Notes under the pieces: generated by a model | Told to the model about the DNA's origin: nothing | The model's database searches: none | What the model saw: only the letters and a program-made list of their open reading frames with translations | Position numbers and translations under genes: made by a program | Assembly: GCA_002310135.1 (NCBI GenBank) | Contig: DBYK01000001.1 | Span: 403,712-467,711, forward strand | Source of the DNA: Caryophanales bacterium UBA1188 | GTDB taxonomy: Bacteria > Bacillota_I > Bacilli_A > Izemoplasmatales > UBA1188 | Direction of reading: 5' to 3' | DNA length: 64,000 nucleotides | Shown: positions 8,252 to 16,124 of the stretch, piece by piece | Position numbering within the stretch: the first letter of the stretch is position 1 | Layout: each line of letters begins with the position of its first letter

Positions 8252-8878
8252 TTACAATATTTCCTTAATCAAATTAAAACAATCAAAAGCGACTTCTTTA
8301 ATAGATCTTTCGCCATTAACTGCCTTTATTCTATCAGGATATCTCTTAACGAGTTCAAGATATCCATCATGAGTTTTTTCGTGAAAACTCACAGATTCCT
8401 TGTCTAATCTATTAACCTCGTGAGAATCTGAGTGTTCTAATATTCTTTTAATTCCAGTTTTAGGATCTACATCTATAAATATAGTTAGGTCAGGATATTT
8501 TCCATCGATTGCAAATTCATTTATATCTTTTACTTTATCTATCCCAAGACCACGTGCATAACCTTGATATGCTAAAGATGAATCAACATATCTATCACAT
8601 ATTACAACTTTACCTTGTTTTAAAAGAGGTAATACTTTTTGAACTAGATGTTGCCTTCTACTTGCAGCATATAAGAAAGCTTCACAAAGAGGGTCCATAT
8701 CTGTATTGTTTACATCATGAATAACTGTTCTAACTTGTTCAGCGATAGCGACACCTCCAGGTTCACGAGTTGTCACAACGTCATATCCTTGAACCTTTAA
8801 ATATCTTTCAACTTCTTTTATTACTGATGTTTTCCCAGAACCATCAGTTCCCTCAAAAGTGATAAATTTACCTTCCAT
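8252..8878 (-). CDS. tmk: Thymidylate kinase
   Basis: 208 residues; phosphorylates dTMP to dTDP in the cytoplasm. The P-loop FEGTDGSGKTS is at residues 8-18, the dTMP-binding TREPGG near residue 37, and DRYVDSSLAYQG near residue 94, all standard. Length matches the family. Shine-Dalgarno AGGAGG precedes ATG 8878. About 50 bases separate it from truA upstream; it begins the holB-ricT segment. No anomalies. Confidence 0.96.
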   Translation of the reverse strand: MEGKFITFEGTDGSGKTSVIKEVERYLKVQGYDVVTTREPGGVAIAEQVRTVIHDVNNTDMDPLCEAFLYAASRRQHLVQKVLPLLKQGKVVICDRYVDSSLAYQGYARGLGIDKVKDINEFAIDGKYPDLTIFIDVDPKTGIKRILEHSDSHEVNRLDKESVSFHEKTHDGYLELVKRYPDRIKAVNGERSIKEVAFDCFNLIKEIL

Positions 8879-8929
8879 AAAAAGATCCTCCTATATAATT
8901 ATTATTTCACATTTTAATTATTTTTATAT

Positions 8930-9952
8930 TTAATAATTAATTTTTATCAAATAAAGTCCTGAAGAAGGAGCTAATTTCCTATCTAAAGACTTAGTTTTAA
9001 GTTCAAGCATTTCTTTTATACTTCCCTTATCTTTATTCACAATTTCAACTATAGTGCCCACAATAAATCTAATCATATTATGTAAGAAGCCACTTCCTTT
9101 AAAATGAAAGATGATTTGTTCATTTTTCTTTATAGCGTATGCTTCAAAAAGAGTTCTTGTGGTGTTTTCTTTTTCACCTCTTGAAAAAGAAATAAAATTA
9201 TGTTCACCTATTAAAGATTTCAATTCTTCATTGATTTTATCTATTGATTTTACCTTTTTATACCAAACATAATCCTTATTAAATACTGAATATTCACCTG
9301 TATCAATTATATATTCGTATTCTTTGGATATAGTATCATATCTAACATTGAATAATTGACTTCTGCTATATGCTTTTTTTATTCTTATATCTAAAGGTAA
9401 AAGATTATTTAAGGCATATTTATATTTATCAGGTGAAATATTGAATGATTCAAACTGAACAACTTGCGCTTTTGCGTGAACACCTCTATCAGTTCTAGAT
9501 GAAATAATGACATCAACGTCCTTGTTTATCATCTTTTTAAGAGCAATTATTAATTCATCTTGAATGGTATTTAGTTTAGGATTTTTTTGTTTCTGCATCC
9601 CATAATAATTCTTGCCATCATATTCTATTTCAAGAACAACATTTGTTTTTGACTCATCATATTTGGTAGTAATTATTGCCTCAAGTTCTTCTTTATAATT
9701 CATTTTAAATTTAGATATATATTTTATCGAATTATGAAAAAAATACATAATATAATGAGAATCTTCTTCAAAGATTTTAATATCACTAATATCATCTCTT
9801 AAACTAGATATATATTTTATAGATTCTTCTCTATCAAATAATAGTTCTTCCTTTTCAGTTCTTATAGCTTGAAAACTATCAGGTAAAACCAATGAATCAT
9901 CTTTATGATTTAGATAATTGATTATAGATTCTAAGGAAGGATGTATAGACAT
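8930..9952 (-). CDS. truA: tRNA pseudouridine(38-40) synthase with an extra N-terminal domain
   Basis: 340 residues, against about 245 for most TruA enzymes. Residues ~105-340 are a complete TruA domain: IEYDGKNYYGMQKQ, the catalytic Asp in SSRTDRGVHAKAQ near residue 151, and the terminal GSGFLHNMIRFIVGTI. Residues 1-~104 are an extension rich in Asp, Glu, Ser and aromatics (starting MSIHPSLESIINYLNH) that I do not recognise. TruA isomerises U38-40 in tRNA anticodon arms. The start overlaps the ecfT end by 22 bases. The usual ecfA1-ecfA2-ecfT-truA order of Bacillota is conserved, supporting the call; the extension is the unusual part. Confidence 0.92.
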   Translation of the reverse strand: MSIHPSLESIINYLNHKDDSLVLPDSFQAIRTEKEELLFDREESIKYISSLRDDISDIKIFEEDSHYIMYFFHNSIKYISKFKMNYKEELEAIITTKYDESKTNVVLEIEYDGKNYYGMQKQKNPKLNTIQDELIIALKKMINKDVDVIISSRTDRGVHAKAQVVQFESFNISPDKYKYALNNLLPLDIRIKKAYSRSQLFNVRYDTISKEYEYIIDTGEYSVFNKDYVWYKKVKSIDKINEELKSLIGEHNFISFSRGEKENTTRTLFEAYAIKKNEQIIFHFKGSGFLHNMIRFIVGTIVEIVNKDKGSIKEMLELKTKSLDRKLAPSSGLYLIKINY

Positions 9953-10896
9953 ATTGCGCCTCCTAAGAATAATGTCACAATAACTAAAGCAACAGTATCT
10001 TTATAGTTCCATTTTAGAATATGATACCTTGTTTTTGGTTTTCCAGGAACAAAGTTACGTGATAACATTGCATCTGCAAGTTCATCACTTCTTTCAAATG
10101 AAATAACGAACATAGGAACAAGTAGAGATACTAGTTGTTTAATTCTTTTGATTAAAGAACCATTTTTAAAATCTGCACCTCTTGCGGCTTGTGCATCCAT
10201 TATTTTATATGCTTCATCTAAAATAGTAGGAATGTATCTTAAAGCGATAGTGATAATTAAAGCTATCTCTTCAGGATTGATTTTAAATATTTTAAGTGGT
10301 CTAAAAAGCCACTCTATCGCAAGCGTTAAATCAGTCGGTTTTGTGGTTAGAGTTAGAAGTGTAGATATAAATACAATAGTAATTAATCTAAAGAAGACAA
10401 ACAAACTTGTGTTTAAACCCTCTTTATAAATATTTAAATCAAATGGATTAAACAACTCTACAAAACTTAAATATTTCAAAGATATGAATATTAAACTCAA
10501 ATATACAAGCAACCATAAGAATTTTAGTTTTAAATATTTTAAAGATATAAAATATATAATTGTGATTAGTAAAATAGCTGAAATAGATGTTAAAGAGAAA
10601 TATAATTTAGTGTTATAAATGATATCTCCTTGTCTATTGAACAATAATTGAAATATGAACACAAATAAAGATAATATGAGAAGTGGTTTAAGCCCTTTAA
10701 TAGCTTTTATTATAGATAATCTTGCGGTTAAAAGTAGAATAATTATTAAAGCCAGTGATACTAAAATAGCGTAGACATTTTTAAAAAAGAAGATTGCGAC
10801 CATAAGGACAATGGTTGAAATAATCTTCGCTCTTGGGTCTAATTTATGTAGGTATGAATTACCAGGTACATACTGGCCTAATACAAAATTATTCAT
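9931..10896 (-). CDS. ecfT: ECF transporter transmembrane subunit EcfT
   Basis: 321 residues, larger than the usual ~265. The N terminus GQYVPGNSYLHKLDPRAKII is the EcfT signature. Several hydrophobic helices follow, with an extra poorly conserved hydrophobic segment near residues 95-150. Two coupling motifs bind the ATPases: Ala-Arg-Gly in AQAARGADFKNG near residue 236 and LADAMLSRNFVPG near residue 275. EcfT joins the two ATPases to exchangeable substrate-binding S components. Its start overlaps the ecfA2 stop by 8 bases. QueT at 43663-44193 is one S component likely to use it. Confidence 0.93.
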   Translation of the reverse strand: MNNFVLGQYVPGNSYLHKLDPRAKIISTIVLMVAIFFFKNVYAILVSLALIIILLLTARLSIIKAIKGLKPLLILSLFVFIFQLLFNRQGDIIYNTKLYFSLTSISAILLITIIYFISLKYLKLKFLWLLVYLSLIFISLKYLSFVELFNPFDLNIYKEGLNTSLFVFFRLITIVFISTLLTLTTKPTDLTLAIEWLFRPLKIFKINPEEIALIITIALRYIPTILDEAYKIMDAQAARGADFKNGSLIKRIKQLVSLLVPMFVISFERSDELADAMLSRNFVPGKPKTRYHILKWNYKDTVALVIVTLFLGGAICLYILP

Positions 10897-11749
10897 CTTT
10901 TAATAATTCTTCTAACAATTCTTCTTTACTTTCTAATAATTGATTGATGTTTTTGTTTAATTTTTCATTAATCATTTTCGATATGATAAAAGTGTCTGGA
11001 TAATCGATATGAGCATCTTTTACTATATCTAAATGATTTAAGAATAGTTCTTCTTTAGTTCCATCATATTTGATAGTTCTATCCGCAACTACGATTACTC
11101 TTTTAGCGTATTCCATAACGATGTTCATATCATGAGTTATAAAAACAACTGTTTTATGAAGATCTCTATTTAGTACTCTAAATAACTCAATCATCTTTTT
11201 CTTAGTTTCAGGATCTAAGCCTGCGGTAGGTTCATCAAAAACTAAGATATCTGGTTCCATCGCAAGTATTCCAGCAATTGAAACGATTTTCTTTTCTCCA
11301 CCAGATAATTGAAAAGGACTTTTTTCATAAAATGATTCATCAATTCCAACAAGATTGAGCGCTTTTATTGCGATTTCTTTAGCTTCTTCTTTTTTATAAC
11401 CAAAATTCATTGGCGCAAACATTACATCATTTAAAACTGTCTCTTCAAATAATTGATAATCACTGAATTGGAAAACAAGCCCAACGTGCTTTCTAATGGA
11501 ATTGTAGTTCTCTTTTCTTTTTCTTATCTTTTTTATTGTGATACCCATTACATTCGCTTCACCTAATGTAGGAATCTTAAGGGCATTAAATAAAGATACA
11601 AGAGTAGATTTACCACTACCAGATTCGCCAATGATTGCGATCATCTCATCGCGTTCATTTATTTCTAAAGAAACATTTTTAAGTGCGTATTTTGTTCCTT
11701 TTCTTTTTGGATTATAAGAATAACTTACTTCTTTGAGGCTAATTCCCAT
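10889..11749 (-). CDS. ecfA2: ECF transporter ATP-binding subunit EcfA2
   Basis: 286 residues. Walker A GESGSGKSTL near residues 41-50, Q-loop VFQFSDYQLF, signature LSGGEKKIVSIAG near residue 147, Walker B ILVFDEPTAGLDP near residue 167 and switch His in FITHDMN. The second ATPase of an ECF heterodimer typically has FQFSDYQLF, as here. It powers vitamin uptake together with EcfA1 and EcfT. The start overlaps ecfA1 by 25 bases, so translation is coupled. Confidence 0.95.
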   Translation of the reverse strand: MGISLKEVSYSYNPKRKGTKYALKNVSLEINERDEMIAIIGESGSGKSTLVSLFNALKIPTLGEANVMGITIKKIRKRKENYNSIRKHVGLVFQFSDYQLFEETVLNDVMFAPMNFGYKKEEAKEIAIKALNLVGIDESFYEKSPFQLSGGEKKIVSIAGILAMEPDILVFDEPTAGLDPETKKKMIELFRVLNRDLHKTVVFITHDMNIVMEYAKRVIVVADRTIKYDGTKEELFLNHLDIVKDAHIDYPDTFIISKMINEKLNKNINQLLESKEELLEELLKDE

Positions 11750-12531
11750 AATAGATTTAAAACCTCCTTATTCTTATAATTATTTTTCTTTAATTCATGA
11801 AAAAGGTATAGTGATGTAGGCATTTCAAGACTTGACTTTGCCAAACAATCATAATCTAGTAATACATCTAGTGTTTTTCCGTCTCTTATAATCTTTCCAT
11901 TATATAAAACAATACATCTATCTGAAAGAAGAGCTTCATCCATATTATGAGTAATCATAATAATTGTTTTGCCTTTTTCCTTTAAAGATTTAACAACGTT
12001 TATAAAATCTTCTCTACCTTTTGGATCAAGCATAGAAGTTGATTCATCTAAAATTAAAATATCTGGTTCCATTGCTAAAATAGATGCAATAGCAGCGCGT
12101 TGTTTCTCACCACCAGATAAATTAGATGGCATCTCATATTTGTATTCAATCATCCCAACAAGATTTAAGGCGTCATCTATTTTCTTTTCCATTTCTTGTG
12201 GATTAACTTCAAGATTCTCAAGCCCAAAAGCGATATCATCTTCTATAGATGTTGCGACAAATTGATTGTCTGGATTTTGGTATACTATACCTATCTTTTT
12301 TCTTATTTCATAGATATTTTCTTCATTAAGTGCTAGGCCATCTATTTTAATAGTTCCTTCTTTAGCTGATAAAATACCTATTAACAATTTAGATAAAGTG
12401 GATTTACCACTTCCATTATGTCCAATCAATGAAACCCATTCACCTTTATCAATATTAAAAGATACACCATCAAGTGCATTAACAGTTTCATCTTCATATT
12501 TATATACTAAGTTTAAAACTTCAATAAGCAT
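11725..12531 (-). CDS. ecfA1: ECF transporter ATP-binding subunit EcfA1
   Basis: 268 residues. Walker A GHNGSGKSTL near residue 37, Q-loop VYQNPDNQFV, signature LSGGEKQRAAIAS near residue 138, Walker B ILILDESTSMLDP near residue 158, switch His in MITHNMDEA. VYQNPDNQFVATSIEDDIAFGLEN is the EcfA1 subtype marker. It is the first gene of the ecfA1-ecfA2-ecfT-truA-tmk run and has its own promoter just upstream, so it can be transcribed apart from the ribosomal superoperon. Confidence 0.95.
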   Translation of the reverse strand: MLIEVLNLVYKYEDETVNALDGVSFNIDKGEWVSLIGHNGSGKSTLSKLLIGILSAKEGTIKIDGLALNEENIYEIRKKIGIVYQNPDNQFVATSIEDDIAFGLENLEVNPQEMEKKIDDALNLVGMIEYKYEMPSNLSGGEKQRAAIASILAMEPDILILDESTSMLDPKGREDFINVVKSLKEKGKTIIMITHNMDEALLSDRCIVLYNGKIIRDGKTLDVLLDYDCLAKSSLEMPTSLYLFHELKKNNYKNKEVLNLLWELASKK

Positions 12532-12541
12532 TTTTTACCTC

Positions 12542-12579
12542 AACTTATTATTATATCATATAATAAGTTAGAATTGTAA
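12542..12579 (-). promoter_or_regulatory. ecfA1 promoter embedded in a 28-bp inverted repeat
   Basis: Minus strand: -35 TTACAA (12579-12574), 18-base spacer, -10 TATAAT (12555-12550). AACTTATTAT (12542-12551) and ATAATAAGTT (12560-12569) form a perfect 10-bp inverted repeat with an 8-base centre across the -10 region and the predicted start, so a dimeric repressor or an RNA hairpin could act here. Confidence 0.6.
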
Positions 12580-12603
12580 AAGCACTTTATGAATTGAAAA
12601 AAT

Positions 12604-12630
12604 GAAAAAACTCCAATAACTCTATTGGGA
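12604..12630 (-). terminator. Terminator after the small lipoprotein gene
   Basis: Minus strand: CCAATA-GAGT-TATTGG stem followed by GAG and six U residues, immediately after the TAG at 12631. Confidence 0.8.
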
Positions 12631-12780
12631 CTAAAATATTATTTTATTGCTTATTCTTATGACATCATTCGATATAGTTTCACTATTATTAGTGGAAGGA
12701 AGTGTTGTTTCGTTTGGTTTAATATTACAAGCTAAAAGAAAGCTACATATAAAAATAACTATAAAAAATATTTTTTTCAT
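12631..12780 (-). CDS. Small lipoprotein, 49 aa
   Basis: A complete short gene: strong Shine-Dalgarno GAGGAGG ten bases before ATG 12780, 49 codons, TAG, then an immediate terminator. The product starts MKKIFFIVIFICSFLLACN, a lipoprotein signal peptide with lipobox L-L-A-C (Cys at residue 18). The mature part is only ~32 residues, rich in Asn, Ser and Thr, with no recognisable domain. It should be lipid-anchored on the outer face of the membrane. It sits alone between rplQ and ecfA1, with terminators on both sides, so it is a monocistronic unit. Function unknown. Confidence 0.75.
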   Translation of the reverse strand: MKKIFFIVIFICSFLLACNIKPNETTLPSTNNSETISNDVIRISNKIIF

Positions 12781-12824
12781 ATTGCACTCCTCCTCTTCTC
12801 ATCTTTAGTATATCATACATCATA

Positions 12825-12861
12825 AAATAAACCCCAATAGTTTTTTGTACTATTGAGGTTT
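12825..12861 (-). terminator. Terminator of the ribosomal superoperon (after rplQ)
   Basis: Minus strand: AACCTCAATAG and CTATTGGGGTT pair around an A-rich loop, followed by TATTTTAT. It lies 13 bases after the rplQ stop. Confidence 0.75.
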
Positions 12862-12873
12862 AATAATTAACTA

Positions 12874-13239
12874 TTATTTTACAAATCTAATTAAAGCCAT
12901 TGGGGCTCCATCGCCTACTCTTGGAGCGAGTTTGAAGATTTGTGTGTAACCACCATTTCTTTCTTTATGTTTAGGGGCAATTTCATCAAATAGAATTTGA
13001 GTTGCGGTTTTGCCTTCAGAATTTTTAAGTGGTCTTAAGGTTTCCATAACGTTTCTTCTTGCGGCTAGAGTTCCTTCTTTTGCAGTTGTGACTAGTTTTT
13101 CAACTATGCCTTGAACTAATTTTGCTTTCTTTAGAGTTGTTTTTATTTCGCCATGAAGAATAAGTTGAGTAGAGAGGTCTCTAACTAAAGCTTTTCTAGA
13201 TGACATATCGCGATTTAATTGCGTAAATTTGTTTGACAT
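12874..13239 (-). CDS. rplQ: 50S ribosomal protein L17
   Basis: 121 residues, full length. Begins MSNKFTQLNRDMSSRKALVRDL, the conserved L17 N terminus, and ends with the RVGDGAPMALIRFV tail typical of the family. L17 lies near the exit tunnel of the large subunit. It is the last gene of the alpha operon, directly after rpoA, and is followed by a terminator. Confidence 0.97.
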   Translation of the reverse strand: MSNKFTQLNRDMSSRKALVRDLSTQLILHGEIKTTLKKAKLVQGIVEKLVTTAKEGTLAARRNVMETLRPLKNSEGKTATQILFDEIAPKHKERNGGYTQIFKLAPRVGDGAPMALIRFVK

Positions 13240-13251
13240 ATATCCTCCATA

Positions 13252-14259
13252 TTAATGATGAGCGAAAGAGAGTCCCATCTCGTTTAACTTGTCTTTTATT
13301 TCTTTTAGGGATTTCTTTCCTAAGTTTCTGATCTTCATCATATCTTCTTCAGTTTTTTCTGTGAGTTCAGAAACTTTCTTGATTCCAAATCTCTTAAGGC
13401 AGTTGTATGATCTAACGCTTAAATCAAGATCTTCTATTAGTCTATCAGGTGTTTGATTTTCTTTTTCTTCGATAGCAACACCACCTGTTGTAGAACCTTC
13501 CTCTTCAGCTTTCTTAGATAGGAGTAATACAGGTTCTAGTTGATCTCTTAAATATTTTGCAGCTTTAGCTACAGCATATTCAGGAGTAACTCCACCATTT
13601 GTATAAACTTCAAGAATCAATTCTTCATAGTTAGGATTATCAAGAATTCTATATTTATTAACATGATATGCAACACGTGTTACAGGAGTATAGATTGAAT
13701 CAATAGGAATTACTTCGCTTTCGCCTTCATAATATTTTCTATTTTCTTCTGCACTCTTGTAGCCTATGCCTCTTCTTGCAGTCATGCTGATTCTGAGCCT
13801 TCCTTCATTTACTCTACAGATATATTGATCTTTATTGACAATTTCAACTTCATCATCAGTAATGATATCTTCTGCAGTAACGGTTCTTGGGCCTTCTAAA
13901 TCAATTTCAAGATTATCTTTTTCTATTTTTTCGTCGTTTAAGAATTTTAAAACAACGCCTTTTAAATTTAATACTATTCCAGTTACATCTTCTACTACAC
14001 CAGCAATTGATGAAAATTCATGTTGAATGCCATCAATTTTAATTGATGTAATGGCAGCTCCTGGAAGACTTGCGAGTAACACTCTTCTTAGTGCGTTACC
14101 TACTGTTAAACCATAGCCTCTTTCAAGTGGTTTAATAGATAAAACTGCACTATTCTCACCTGTTTGTGTAATAACTGCCTTTGGAGCAATGAGTTTTAAT
14201 TCATCATTAGATTGACTGACCATATCAGTTTCTAATAAAGCATCTTTCATTTCTGGCAT
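13252..14259 (-). CDS. rpoA: DNA-directed RNA polymerase subunit alpha
   Basis: 335 residues. The N-terminal assembly domain is marked by ERGYGLTVGNALRRVLLASLPG (residues ~47-68). A Glu/Gly/Thr-rich linker follows near residue 250, then the C-terminal DNA- and activator-binding domain with LDLSVRSYNCLKRFGI and IRNLGKKSLKEIK. An N-terminal extension of ~20 residues (MPEMKDALLETDMVSQ) precedes the first conserved strand. It sits between rpsK and rplQ, the standard alpha operon position. Confidence 0.98.
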   Translation of the reverse strand: MPEMKDALLETDMVSQSNDELKLIAPKAVITQTGENSAVLSIKPLERGYGLTVGNALRRVLLASLPGAAITSIKIDGIQHEFSSIAGVVEDVTGIVLNLKGVVLKFLNDEKIEKDNLEIDLEGPRTVTAEDIITDDEVEIVNKDQYICRVNEGRLRISMTARRGIGYKSAEENRKYYEGESEVIPIDSIYTPVTRVAYHVNKYRILDNPNYEELILEVYTNGGVTPEYAVAKAAKYLRDQLEPVLLLSKKAEEEGSTTGGVAIEEKENQTPDRLIEDLDLSVRSYNCLKRFGIKKVSELTEKTEEDMMKIRNLGKKSLKEIKDKLNEMGLSFAHH

Positions 14260-14268
14260 AATAACCTC

Positions 14269-14652
14269 CTAACCACGAGGTCTCTTTGGTGGACGACATC
14301 CATTGTGTGGGATTGGAGTCGTATCACAAATTGATGTGATTTCAAGTCCAGCAACCGCTAAAGATCTAACTGCAGTATCTCTTCCTGGTCCTGGTCCTTT
14401 AACTTCAACTTCTACTTTTTTCATTCCGCAATCCATAGCTGCTTTAGCTGCTGCTTCACTTGCGAGTCCTGCAGCAAATGGAGTTGATTTTTTAGATCCC
14501 TTATATCCTACAGCACCTGCTGAACTCCAAGATACTAAATTGCCTTGTGGATCAGTGATTGATACTATAGTGTTATTGAATGTTGAATGAATATGTGCGA
14601 TACCATAAGGGATATTTTTCTTAACACGACGTTTTTTACTTGTAGTTGCCAT
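14269..14652 (-). CDS. rpsK: 30S ribosomal protein S11
   Basis: 127 residues. [17 protein letters not shown] and the C-terminal [16 protein letters not shown] are diagnostic of S11, which binds 16S rRNA on the platform and helps form the mRNA exit cleft. Nine bases separate it from rpoA. Length and context are normal. Confidence 0.98.
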   Translation of the reverse strand: MATTSKKRRVKKNIPYGIAHIHSTFNNTIVSITDPQGNLVSWSSAGAVGYKGSKKSTPFAAGLASEAAAKAAMDCGMKKVEVEVKGPGPGRDTAVRSLAVAGLEITSICDTTPIPHNGCRPPKRPRG

Positions 14653-14670
14653 TGTAACTATCCTCCCTTA

Positions 14671-15036
14671 TTATTTCTTCTTATTAGTAACGGTCTTCTT
14701 TGGACCTTTACGTGTTCTAGCGTTGTTTCTTGTATTTTGTCCTCTAACAGGTAGACCTTTTCTATGTCTAATACCTCTATAGCATCCAATATCCATTAAA
14801 CGCTTGATATCGTTAGTGACGTCTCTACGTAAGTCACCTTCGATTTTATATTTAGAAACTTCTGTTCTAATTTTAGTTAATTCTTCATCAGTTAAATTTT
14901 TAACTCTTGTGTCTTCTGATATTCCAGTTTCTTTTAGAATTTTCTTAGAAATGCTTAATCCTATACCATAAATATAAGTTAGGGAAATAACGACTCTTTT
15001 ATCATTAGGAATATCTACACCTACTATACGTGCCAT
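14671..15036 (-). CDS. rpsM: 30S ribosomal protein S13
   Basis: 121 residues. [21 protein letters not shown] at the N terminus, the helix-hairpin-helix region [14 protein letters not shown], and the basic tail [17 protein letters not shown] that reaches the subunit interface identify S13. It follows rpmJ and precedes rpsK as in Bacillus. Confidence 0.98.
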   Translation of the reverse strand: MARIVGVDIPNDKRVVISLTYIYGIGLSISKKILKETGISEDTRVKNLTDEELTKIRTEVSKYKIEGDLRRDVTNDIKRLMDIGCYRGIRHRKGLPVRGQNTRNNARTRKGPKKTVTNKKK

Positions 15037-15053
15037 CTTTTTCTTGTTTCTCC

Positions 15054-15170
15054 TTATTTACCTTGTCTTTGTTTATGTTTAGGATTTTCACAAATTACCA
15101 TTACAACACCATGTCTTTTAATAACTTTGCATTTGTCGCAAATCTTTTTTACTGAAGGTCTTGTTTTCAT
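15054..15170 (-). CDS. rpmJ: 50S ribosomal protein L36
   Basis: 38 residues read directly from the minus strand, starting [15 protein letters not shown] at ATG 15170 and ending [11 protein letters not shown] at 15054. The zinc site is the C+ form: CDKC near residue 11, Cys27 and His32 (ICENPKH). It lies between infA and rpsM. It is too short for most ORF filters but unmistakable. Confidence 0.96.
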   Translation of the reverse strand: MKTRPSVKKICDKCKVIKRHGVVMVICENPKHKQRQGK

Positions 15171-15178
15171 TAATTTGA

Positions 15179-15412
15179 TTATTCTCCTTTTTTATTATTG
15201 TATCTCCTCGTAATTCTGCCACGTGATAAATCATAAGTTGAAACTTCAACTTTTACTTGTTGTCCTTGCAAAATGCGTATGTTGTTTATACGGATTTTGC
15301 CAGATACGTGCGCATGGATACGATGTCCATTATTAAGTTCTACAATGAATTCGGTATTTGGCAATACCTCAGCAATTGTACCATCGAATTCGATTACATC
15401 ATCTTTTGCCAT
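15179..15412 (-). CDS. infA: Translation initiation factor IF-1
   Basis: 77 residues, a single OB fold that occupies the ribosomal A site during initiation. [22 protein letters not shown] and the [16 protein letters not shown] core are standard; the C-terminal [12 protein letters not shown] also fits. It lies between adk and rpmJ. The map gene (methionine aminopeptidase), normally between adk and infA in Bacillus, is missing here. Confidence 0.97.
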   Translation of the reverse strand: MAKDDVIEFDGTIAEVLPNTEFIVELNNGHRIHAHVSGKIRINNIRILQGQQVKVEVSTYDLSRGRITRRYNNKKGE

Positions 15413-15450
15413 TCATTTCTCCTTAAATTTATCTCTAGTCTCTTTCTTCC

Positions 15451-16116
15451 TTAGAGATTTGAAGAAGAAAGAGACTTTCTTTCGTTAAGATTTTTCATAA
15501 CTACTTGATAGAGATCTATTGTGTCTAGTGACCCATCAACGTTCATAATTAAACCTTCTTTAATATAATAATCGATTAATGGGGCAGTTTGATTGTTGTA
15601 TACATTAAGTCTTTCTTTAATAGCTTCTATCTTATCGTCGGCTCTTGTGATAACTTCGCCACCGCATTTGTCACATACACCTTCAACTTTAGGGTTGTGA
15701 TTTCTTGTGTTATAGATAGCGCCACACTCTTTGCATACTCTTCTTGATGAGAGTCTTTCTATTACAAGATCATCATCAACTATTAAATTAATAACTGCGT
15801 CAAGTTCTATTCCAAGATCATCCATGTTCTTTTTTAGTGCTTGAGCTTGATTAATAGTGCGTGGATATCCATCAAAGATATAATCTTTATTTGGATTTTC
15901 TACAAGGATTTTCTTAATAATATCATTTGTAACTTCATCAGGAACTAAGTTACCTTTTCTGATATAGGAATTAGCAAGAAGTCCAAGTTCTGATTGAGAA
16001 GCAATTTCTCTTCTAAATATATCTCCAGTTGATAAATGGATTAAATTATTCTTTTTGAACTCTTCGCAGATTGAGCCTTTACCGGCTCCTGGTTTTCCTA
16101 AAATCACAAAATTCAT
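15451..16116 (-). CDS. adk: Adenylate kinase, zinc-LID type
   Basis: 221 residues, interconverts ATP + AMP and 2 ADP. P-loop GKPGAGKGS at residues 7-15, AMP-binding LSTGDIFRREI near residue 33, and DGYPRTINQA near residue 83. The LID (residues ~129-156) contains CKEC ... CDKC, the structural zinc site of Gram-positive enzymes. The position after secY is standard. Confidence 0.97.
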   Translation of the reverse strand: MNFVILGKPGAGKGSICEEFKKNNLIHLSTGDIFRREIASQSELGLLANSYIRKGNLVPDEVTNDIIKKILVENPNKDYIFDGYPRTINQAQALKKNMDDLGIELDAVINLIVDDDLVIERLSSRRVCKECGAIYNTRNHNPKVEGVCDKCGGEVITRADDKIEAIKERLNVYNNQTAPLIDYYIKEGLIMNVDGSLDTIDLYQVVMKNLNERKSLSSSNL

Positions 16117-16124
16117 ATTTTCTC

